47,547 nt of DNA from a candidate division KSB3 bacterium. GTDB taxonomy: Bacteria; Moduliflexota; Moduliflexia; Moduliflexales; Moduliflexaceae. The notes under the pieces are model-generated. The model searched no databases. It had not been told where the DNA came from and saw nothing but the letters and a program-made list of their open reading frames with translations. Below are positions 41,643-47,547 of this stretch, one piece after another (positions within the stretch are counted from its first letter, which is position 1; each line of letters starts with the position of its first letter). Location: NCBI GenBank assembly GCA_002748425.1, contig PDSJ01000035.1, positions 1-47,547 of the forward strand, in the 5' to 3' direction. The translations under genes and the position numbers were made by a program.

Positions 41643-43427
41643 TCATGTGCAGCGATAGCTGTTTGTCATCGGCAGACGGCGGTCCAGACCAAAGGCCGCG
41701 GTACTGACCTTCAGGCCCGGGGCAGCCTGCTGCCGCTTGTATTCACTGCGATCCACCCGTCGGATGATCTCACTGACCAGCTTGGGCTCGTAGCCGAGTT
41801 CCACAATCTCCGGGACGCACTTATGCTCATCAAGATAAGCGCTGAGTATCGCGTCCAGGACCTGATAATCCGGCAAACTGTCGCTGTCTTTCTGATTCTC
41901 ACGCAATTCAGCCGACGGCGGCTTGTCAAGGCTCTTTGCAGGAATCAGATCATATCCGGCCACCTGGTTGCGATAGCGTGCCAGCGCATAGACTTTTGTT
42001 TTCGGCAGATCCGAAATCACTCCCAACCCGCCCGCCATATCGCCGTATAGCGTGGCATAGCCGACGCTGACTTCCGATTTGTTGCCGGTCGTGAGCGTCA
42101 ACGAGCCGAATTTGTTGGCAATTCCCATCAAGACCACTCCCCGGCAGCGGGCCTGAATATTCTCCTCTGCCACATTCGGCGGGCAGCCCTCAAACGCAGC
42201 GGCCAACTGTTCAAGAAAGACATCATAGATCGGTGTAATCGCGATAATGCGATGAGCGATTTTCAGATGCTCGACCAGGGCCAGAGCATCATCGATGCTG
42301 CCCTGTGAAGAATAAGGCCCCGGCATCAGCACGCCCAAGACATGATCCGGGCCCAGCGCATCAACCGCAAGCGCAGCCACCAGCGCCGAATCGATGCCGC
42401 CGCTCAAACCCAGGACCACCTGCGTAAAGCCGTTCTTGCGCACATAATCGCGCAGACCGAGCGTCAACGCATCGTACAGTTCCTTCAAGTTCCGCTCTTG
42501 CGCTGAGCGCCCTGCATAGAGATCTTTGGGATTCGCCGGCAGCAGCGGGCGCTCGTGCAGCGGCAGCAGAGCTCGTCCGGCGTCGGCAGGCTCAGCACAG
42601 ATCAGCCGGCAGCGCGGAATATTCTCCATGCTCATCTCCGGCACAGGACCACGACAGCCGGGATGACGCAGCTTCGAATCCGTCAGATCCTGCACATCCA
42701 GATCAGCGATGACAAGGTCTTCCTCAAACAAGCGACCCCGCGCCAGGACCGTGCCCTGCGGATTCACGATCACTGCAGCGCCGCTGAAAATCAACTGATC
42801 CTGTCCGCCGATCATATTCGTCGAAGCCAGAGTCACGCCACTTTCAACGGCGCGCGCTGCAAGCAGTCTTTCACGGAACGCCGGCTCGCCCGCATAATAG
42901 GGCGACGCTGCCACATGCACAATCAGATTAGCCCCGTTCAGGGCCTGGACCAGCAGCGGACCCTCCGGGGCCTGGATCTCCTCACCGATCATCACCCCAA
43001 TACACAAGTCTCTGATCAGATATAGAGGCTGCGCCTCAGCACCGGCCTGAAAATATCGACTTTCATCGAAAAGTCCGCAATTCGCAAGATGCGCTTTACG
43101 CTGTACACCCAGGACACAGCCGTCATGGAGAATCACCGCCGCATTATAGAGAGCCTCGGACTGCTGGTTCACACATCCGCCAATAACGGTCAGCCCTTCG
43201 CTCTCTTCAACAATCCGATCGAGCATTCTGCGACTATCCGCCAGGAAGCCTGCGTTCCACAGCAAATCCTGAGGCGGACAGCCGCTCAGCATCAACTCCG
43301 GAAACGTCACGATATCCACGCCTATGCGCTTTGCACGCTGCAGGGCTTTAAGAATTTTCTCTGTATTGCCTTCAAGATCTCCGACAGCCGCATTCATCTG
43401 CGCCATCGCAATTCGCAGTTGTGCCAT
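41643..43427 (-). CDS. nadE: Glutamine-dependent NAD+ synthetase
   Basis: A 594-residue two-domain enzyme for the last step of NAD synthesis (deamido-NAD + ATP + Gln). I start at the ATG at 43427 (MAQLRIAMAQMNAAVGDLEG), just after GGAGGGAGT; the open frame to 43550 is a shadow without a ribosome site. The nitrilase-type glutaminase domain (~1-270) has the catalytic triad: Glu in DIVTFPELMLSGCPPQDLL, Lys in VQRKAHLANCGLFDESRYF and a candidate nucleophile region GVMIGEEIQAPEG. The expected Cys there (IC-x-D-x-W) reads as VMIGEEI, so the glutaminase may be inactive. The synthetase domain has the P-loop LGLSGGIDSALVAALAVDAL, MPGPYSSQGSIDDALAL, SLTLTTGNKSEVSVGYATLY and C-terminal YKRQQAAPGLKVSTAAFG. 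Ammonia would then have to come from outside. Confidence 0.92.
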   Translation of the reverse strand: MAQLRIAMAQMNAAVGDLEGNTEKILKALQRAKRIGVDIVTFPELMLSGCPPQDLLWNAGFLADSRRMLDRIVEESEGLTVIGGCVNQQSEALYNAAVILHDGCVLGVQRKAHLANCGLFDESRYFQAGAEAQPLYLIRDLCIGVMIGEEIQAPEGPLLVQALNGANLIVHVAASPYYAGEPAFRERLLAARAVESGVTLASTNMIGGQDQLIFSGAAVIVNPQGTVLARGRLFEEDLVIADLDVQDLTDSKLRHPGCRGPVPEMSMENIPRCRLICAEPADAGRALLPLHERPLLPANPKDLYAGRSAQERNLKELYDALTLGLRDYVRKNGFTQVVLGLSGGIDSALVAALAVDALGPDHVLGVLMPGPYSSQGSIDDALALVEHLKIAHRIIAITPIYDVFLEQLAAAFEGCPPNVAEENIQARCRGVVLMGIANKFGSLTLTTGNKSEVSVGYATLYGDMAGGLGVISDLPKTKVYALARYRNQVAGYDLIPAKSLDKPPSAELRENQKDSDSLPDYQVLDAILSAYLDEHKCVPEIVELGYEPKLVSEIIRRVDRSEYKRQQAAPGLKVSTAAFGLDRRLPMTNSYRCT

Positions 43428-44165
43428 ACTCCCTCCCATCTCCTGCTCCAGGCGCTTCCATCTCTCCAGGGCCCCTGTGGGTATCAGCAGCAAGCCGAGA
43501 CATCGGAGTACGCGCCGAAGTTTCAAGTATCCGTCATGCGAGTTGTGCACGCATCTGCCGCCACTCTCTGGCCCGGCACAAGCCGCAGTCCTGCCACAAA
43601 CATCACAGGCCTCTCATGCAGGCTCTGTCAAGAGAACTTTCAGGAGAGAATGAAGAAAAGTAAACACGCCAGCCCATCCTTGATACGTACAGAGCCTGTC
43701 TTTACAGAACTCAGGGGCGTCTTCAGAGCATTCATGCGCCGCAAGAGCAGGCCCTGCAGCATGCTCTTCCTTTGCAGGCCGGGACCTGAAATGACGTGGC
43801 GCACTGTAATCAGCTATGCCCCAAAGCGCTCTCTTCGGTCAAGACAATCCATACACGAAAAATCGTTCAATATTTTTCTTGTCATTTAGGGCTAAGCTCA
43901 GGCAGAATGGGAATGACGTATCCTTGCGCTGAGCAAGAAAAAGCTCTTGCCGGAACGGCCAGCCCGGTGAGAGACGCCGTGGACAGAAACAAAGGCGAGA
44001 TCACCTGAATCATAGATTATTACAAGGCTCGAAAGGAAGGACAGCATGGTTGATGACTCAAAAAACACACTCACATTCCGGCATCCGGTACGGTGAGCCA
44101 GATGCCGGCCCGGACATAAGATAGATAAGGTTGCGTGCCACACAACTCGCATGTAGGAGGAAGAT
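43428..44165. other. 740-bp stretch without a recognisable gene
   Basis: ORFs on both strands here have no ribosome sites and low protein likeness. A weak plus-strand promoter is possible (TTGTCA at 43879-43884, CAGAAT at 43903-43908). The AGGAGGAAGAT site at its right end belongs to the next gene. No tRNA, RNA gene or mobile-element end was seen. Confidence 0.5.
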
Positions 44166-44399
44166 ATGGAAAGCATGTCAGGTTTTGCGAAAATTGCTCA
44201 ATATTTAACACACCCTCTCGTCTTAATTGGATTTGTTTTAATGCTGGTCTTTGGCATCCATCGCCAGTTAATGAAATCAGGATTGTTGGCCCAAACGACC
44301 AGAAGAGGAAGTGAAGGAATCATTAAATTAATGCTGCAATACGGATTCTGGTTAGGACTTATTCTGATTTTAGCCGGTTTCACCTTGCAATTGCTCTAA
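44166..44399 (+). CDS. Small two-TM membrane protein, paralogue of the next gene's N-terminus
   Basis: A 77-residue protein with an excellent ribosome site (AGGAGGAAGAT before the ATG). TM1 (about 15-32, PLVLIGFVLMLVFGIH) and TM2 (about 58-76, GFWLGLILILAGFTLQLL) flank a short loop with GLLAQTTRRGSEGIIKLMLQ then YGFW. The next gene's N-terminus has GLLRQITARGSERILQHVLR then YGFW at the same spacing, so the two come from one ancestral 2-TM module. The motif is not one that I know. The gene lies 15 bp before the TPR gene, which lacks a ribosome site of its own, so translation is probably coupled. It may form a membrane complex with its partner. Confidence 0.7.
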   Translation: MESMSGFAKIAQYLTHPLVLIGFVLMLVFGIHRQLMKSGLLAQTTRRGSEGIIKLMLQYGFWLGLILILAGFTLQLL

Positions 44400-44414
44400 A
44401 CCTCTGAACAGTCT

Positions 44415-47048
44415 ATGAAAACTGAATTCTTGATTATCTCAGGAAGCATCGCATTATTCTTCGGCATATTATGGATCGTATTAGGTAAGGGCCTTCTGCG
44501 CCAAATTACTGCCAGAGGCAGCGAACGTATTCTTCAACACGTTCTGCGCTATGGCTTCTGGATTGCGCTTTGCGTAACAATTTCAGGGATAGGTTTGGAA
44601 GCCTGGAAAAATTACAATAGCCGCAAACTTTCGACTTCATCTACCGAGAAGACGTTTCAGAGTGAGGGCGGCCCAATGAATATCGCCCAAAGCGGGGGGA
44701 CTGCCATTCAACACAACTATTATTATGGTGGAATTTCCGAAAAACGTTTTGAAGCCTTGGCTGGAGACTTAGCTGTTCACAAAACTGCACTCGCAAACTT
44801 TTTCAACATCCTGGAGAAAGAACAGGTTCCACCGAAGGAGCTGGATGAGAAACTCCGCCTAATCGCTAAAGAATATAAGGAATTATTGCAACGCCTTGAT
44901 ATTGTGGGATCCGATGATCCAGAAATCATAAGGCTCAAAGCCGAGGCCCGCCAGGCGATCGAGGAGGGCCGCTTCGATCAGGCTGAGCACTTATTAAATC
45001 AGGCGGAACAACGCGATCTGCAGGCGATTGAGCAGTTGCAGGAAGCAGCGGACAAACGCAGGCTTTCGGCATCTGAAACGAATGCCGACAACGGACAGTT
45101 GCAGATGCTGCAATTTCACTTTCTTAAAGCTGCTCAATACTACCAAAAGGCTGCACAACTCTTACCACAGGGGCATGACAAAGAATACGCAGGATACTTA
45201 AGACAATCTGCTCTCGCATTGTTATATCTCGCGCAATACGATGCAGCGTTACCACTCTTGGAAGAGAGCCTCGCCATTGCCCAGGAAATCGGCGATAAGG
45301 CGGGCGAAGGCGCGACCTTGAATAACATTGTCAAGATTTATGATGCCCGCGGCGACTACAGCACGGCCCTGAATTATCTGGAAGAGAGCCTCGCCATTTT
45401 CAAGGAAATCGGCGATAAGGCCGGCCAAGGCGGGCCCCTGAATAACATCAGCCTGATTTATAAGGCCCGCGGCGACGACAGCACGGCTTTGCGCTACTTG
45501 GAAGAGAGCCTCGCCATTTTCAAGGAAATCGGCGATAAGGCCGGCGAAGGCACGACTCTGAATAACCTCGGTTCAATTTACCACGACCGCGGCGACTACA
45601 GCACGGCCCTGAATTATCTGGAAGAGAGCCTCGCCATTGCCCAGGAAATCGGCGATAAAACCAGCAAAGACGTAATCCTGAATAACATCAGCCAGATTTA
45701 CCACGACCGCGGCGACTACAGCACGGCCCTGAATTATCTGGAAGAGAGCCTCGCGATTGCCCAGGAAATCGGCGATAAAGCCAGCAAAGGCGTAATCCTG
45801 AATAACATCAGCCAGATTTATAAGGCCCGCGGCGACGACAGCACCGCCCTGGACTACCTGGAAGAGAGCCTCGCCATTGCCAGGGAAATCGGCGATAAGG
45901 CGGGCCAAGGCACGACTCTGAGTAACATCGGCCTGATTTATAAGGCCCGCGACGACGACAGCACTGCTTTGCGCTATCTGGAAGAGAGCCTCGCCATTCG
46001 AAAGGAAATTGGCGATAAGGCCGGCGAAGGCAGTACCTTGAATAACATCAGCCAGATTTATAAGGCCCGCGGCGACGACAGCACTGCTTTGCGCTATCTG
46101 GAAGAGAGCCTCGCCATTCGAAAGGAAATTGGCGATAAAGCCGGCCAAGGCGCGACCCTGAATAATTTGGCTGCAACAGCTTATGCTAAGGGCGACTACA
46201 GCACCGCCCTGCACTATCTGGAAGAGAGCCTCGCCATTTTCAAGGAAATCGGCGATAAGGCCGGCCAAGACGCGATCTTGAATAACATCAGCCTGATTTA
46301 TAAGGCCCGCGGCGACTACAGCACTGCCCTGGACTATCTGAAAGAGAGCCTCGCCATTCAACAGGAAATCGGCAATAAGGCCGGCCAAGGCACGACCCTG
46401 AATAATTTGGCTGCAACAGCTTATGCTAAGGGCGACTACAGCACTGCCCTGGACTATCTGGAAGAGAGCCTCGCCATTCTAAAGGAAATCGGCGAGAAGG
46501 AAGCCCAAGGCGCGACCCTGAATAACATCAGCCAGATTTATGATGCCCGCGGCGGCGACAGCACTGCCCTGAGTTATCTGGAACAGAGCCTCGCCATTCT
46601 AAAGGAAATCGGCGAGAAGGAAGCCCAAGGCGCGACCCTGAATAACATCAGCCAGATTTATGATGCCCGCGGCGACTACAGCACGGCTTTGCGCTATCTG
46701 GAAGAGAGCCTCGCCATTCAACAGGAAATCGGCGATAAGGCCGGCGAAGGCAGTGACCTGAATAACCTCGGTTTAATTTACCACGCCCAAGGCGACTACA
46801 GCACTGCCCTGAGTAACCTGGAAGAGAGCCTCGCCATTGCCCAGGAAATCGGCGATAAGGCCCTCCAAGGCGCGACCTTGAATAACCTCAGCCTGATTTA
46901 TAAGGCCCGCGGCGACGACAGCACCGCCCTGAGTTACCTGGAAGAGAGCCTCGCCATTGCCCAGGAAATCGGCGATAAGGCCCTCCAAGGCACGACTCTG
47001 AATAACATCAGCCAGATTTATGATCCGCCAAGGCACGACCCTGAATAA
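44415..47048 (+). CDS. Two-TM TPR-array protein (reading frame broken at about 47,020)
   Basis: An 877-residue reading of a longer gene. Two TM helices (about 5-23 and 46-63) enclose the GLL-RQ-T-RGSE module shared with the preceding gene. A short Gly/Asn-rich motif follows (GGPMNIAQSGGTAIQHNYYY), common in bacterial TPR/effector proteins, then a helical region (KTALANFFNILEKEQVPPKE, KLRLIAKEYKELLQRLD) and coiled coil to ~215. From about residue 275 there are ~15 TPR-type repeats of 40 residues (SYLEESLAIAQEIGDK, A-x-G-A-T-L-N-N-I-S-Q-I-Y-x-A-R-G-D-D-S-T-A-L). DNA of successive repeats is nearly identical. The frame ends with YDPPRHDPE after a 77-bp shortfall of the 120-bp period; the array resumes in another frame. 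TPRs of this kind bind protein partners, and a cytoplasmic array on a membrane anchor suggests a scaffold role. Confidence 0.75.
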   Translation: MKTEFLIISGSIALFFGILWIVLGKGLLRQITARGSERILQHVLRYGFWIALCVTISGIGLEAWKNYNSRKLSTSSTEKTFQSEGGPMNIAQSGGTAIQHNYYYGGISEKRFEALAGDLAVHKTALANFFNILEKEQVPPKELDEKLRLIAKEYKELLQRLDIVGSDDPEIIRLKAEARQAIEEGRFDQAEHLLNQAEQRDLQAIEQLQEAADKRRLSASETNADNGQLQMLQFHFLKAAQYYQKAAQLLPQGHDKEYAGYLRQSALALLYLAQYDAALPLLEESLAIAQEIGDKAGEGATLNNIVKIYDARGDYSTALNYLEESLAIFKEIGDKAGQGGPLNNISLIYKARGDDSTALRYLEESLAIFKEIGDKAGEGTTLNNLGSIYHDRGDYSTALNYLEESLAIAQEIGDKTSKDVILNNISQIYHDRGDYSTALNYLEESLAIAQEIGDKASKGVILNNISQIYKARGDDSTALDYLEESLAIAREIGDKAGQGTTLSNIGLIYKARDDDSTALRYLEESLAIRKEIGDKAGEGSTLNNISQIYKARGDDSTALRYLEESLAIRKEIGDKAGQGATLNNLAATAYAKGDYSTALHYLEESLAIFKEIGDKAGQDAILNNISLIYKARGDYSTALDYLKESLAIQQEIGNKAGQGTTLNNLAATAYAKGDYSTALDYLEESLAILKEIGEKEAQGATLNNISQIYDARGGDSTALSYLEQSLAILKEIGEKEAQGATLNNISQIYDARGDYSTALRYLEESLAIQQEIGDKAGEGSDLNNLGLIYHAQGDYSTALSNLEESLAIAQEIGDKALQGATLNNLSLIYKARGDDSTALSYLEESLAIAQEIGDKALQGTTLNNISQIYDPPRHDPE

Positions 47049-47547
47049 CATCAGCCTGATTTATAAGGCCCGCGGCGACGACAGCACCGCCCTGAGTTAC
47101 CTGGAAGAGAGCCTCGCCATTGCCCAGGAAATCGGCGATAAGGCCGGCCAAGGCACGACCCTGAATAATTTGGCTGCAACAGCTTATGCTAAGGGCGACT
47201 ACAGCACGGCCCTGAGTTATCTGGAAGAGAGCCTCGTCATTCAACAGGAAATCGGCGATAAGGAAGTCCAAGGCGCGACCCTGAATAACATCAGCCAGAT
47301 TTATAAGGCCCGCGGCGACGACAGCACGGCTTTGCGCTATCTGGAACAGAGCCTCGCCATTGCCCAGGAAATCGGCGATAAGGCCCTCCAAGGCGCGATC
47401 TTGAATAACATCAGCCAGATTTACCACGACCGCGGCGACGACAGCACTGCCCTGAGTTACCTGGAAGAGAGCCTCGCCATTGCCCAGGAAATCGGCGATA
47501 AGGCCCTCCAAGGCACGACTCTGAATAACATCAGCCAGATTTATGAT
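45241..47547 (+). repeat. Tandem 120-bp repeats encoding TPR units, running off the window
   Basis: The anchor AATAAC recurs at 45321, 45441 and every 120 bp to 47001 (15 units), then at 47044 and every 120 bp from 47164 to 47524. Neighbouring units differ at only a few positions. Variants such as TTGGCTGCAACAGCTTATGC replace ATCAGCCAGATTTATGAT in three units and probably represent alternative helix A sequences. Confidence 0.9.
47020..47547 (+). pseudogene. Out-of-frame continuation of the TPR array, open to the window end
   Basis: In the frame shifted by +1 relative to the 44415 gene, an ATG at 47020 opens MIRQGTTLNNISLIYKARGD and continues as ~4.3 perfect TPR units to the right edge. It has no ribosome site, so it is either the rest of the same gene after a real or artefactual deletion, or a dead 3' part. 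The true C-terminus lies outside the window. Confidence 0.6.

Noticed and set aside
43089..43889. 266-codon plus-strand ORF
   Set aside because: Mostly antisense to nadE, with shadow composition (many His, Arg, Ser) and no ribosome site.
45573..46388. 271-codon minus-strand ORF with repeated NGEALFQIVQG, plus similar ones at 46773-47051 and 47008-47511
   Set aside because: They are mirror images of the TPR repeats. The 120-bp period keeps one antisense frame free of stops. They have no ribosome site and odd repeated composition.
45241..47547. Could the regular repeats be a CRISPR array?
   Set aside because: The unit is 120 bp, coding throughout, with no unique spacers. It is a TPR-encoding array.

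Overview
The window looks like a chromosome segment of an uncultured, diderm (Gram-negative type) bacterium. The evidence is O-antigen/LPS sugar genes, a lipoprotein with a lipobox, a type I signal peptidase and Sec-type signal peptides. It also carries gene types common in large-genome filamentous or social bacteria: a caspase-like (C14) protein, a formylglycine-generating-enzyme-domain protein and a long, nearly identical TPR array. Candidate phyla such as KSB3/Modulibacteria would fit, but the sequence alone does not settle the taxon. Most promoters seen have TTGACA-like and TATAAT-like boxes spaced 17-19 bp.

Region 1 (1-14.7 kb) is a surface-polysaccharide locus. It opens with the end of an acetyltransferase and a complete UDP-sugar 2-epimerase (WbpD/WbpI type, UDP-ManNAc3NAcA-like pathway). 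Next comes a minus-strand graveyard: an ABC exporter reduced to its ATPase end, a glycosyltransferase with internal deletion, frameshift and lost C-terminus, a kinase-like ORF, a decayed glycosyltransferase tail, and another glycosyltransferase split by an internal deletion. Three intact GT4 glycosyltransferases follow. Then come two large GT-C membrane enzymes that carry different extracytoplasmic binding-type domains (PA14-like and F5/8C discoidin-like).

Region 2 (14.8-25.3 kb) is housekeeping: polA, argH-like lyase, a secreted NTF2-like protein with lepB, a stand-alone AICAR transformylase, folC, tRNA-Glu(CTC), a small secreted Cys-rich protein, and a PlsC-like acyltransferase preceded by a 56-residue Cys-rich ORF.

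Region 3 (25.5-43.5 kb) mixes envelope and housekeeping genes: caspase-like TPR protein, PPC-type lipoprotein, mazG, cyclophilin, FGE-domain membrane protein, trmJ, TPR membrane protein, SPFH/band-7 protein, surE, DUF2298-type membrane protein, a small membrane protein with an in-frame UGA, fumC and nadE.

Region 4 (44.1 kb to end) has a 77-aa two-TM protein followed by a TPR protein whose N-terminus is a paralogue of it. The TPR array of 120-bp units runs off the window and is broken by a 77-bp deficit near 47,020.

The most interesting observation is at 39,830-40,060. Two tiny ORFs are joined in frame by a UGA that sits exactly where a DUF6132-like family has a conserved Cys, and a SECIS-like hairpin follows 25 nt later. 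This is a candidate selenoprotein.
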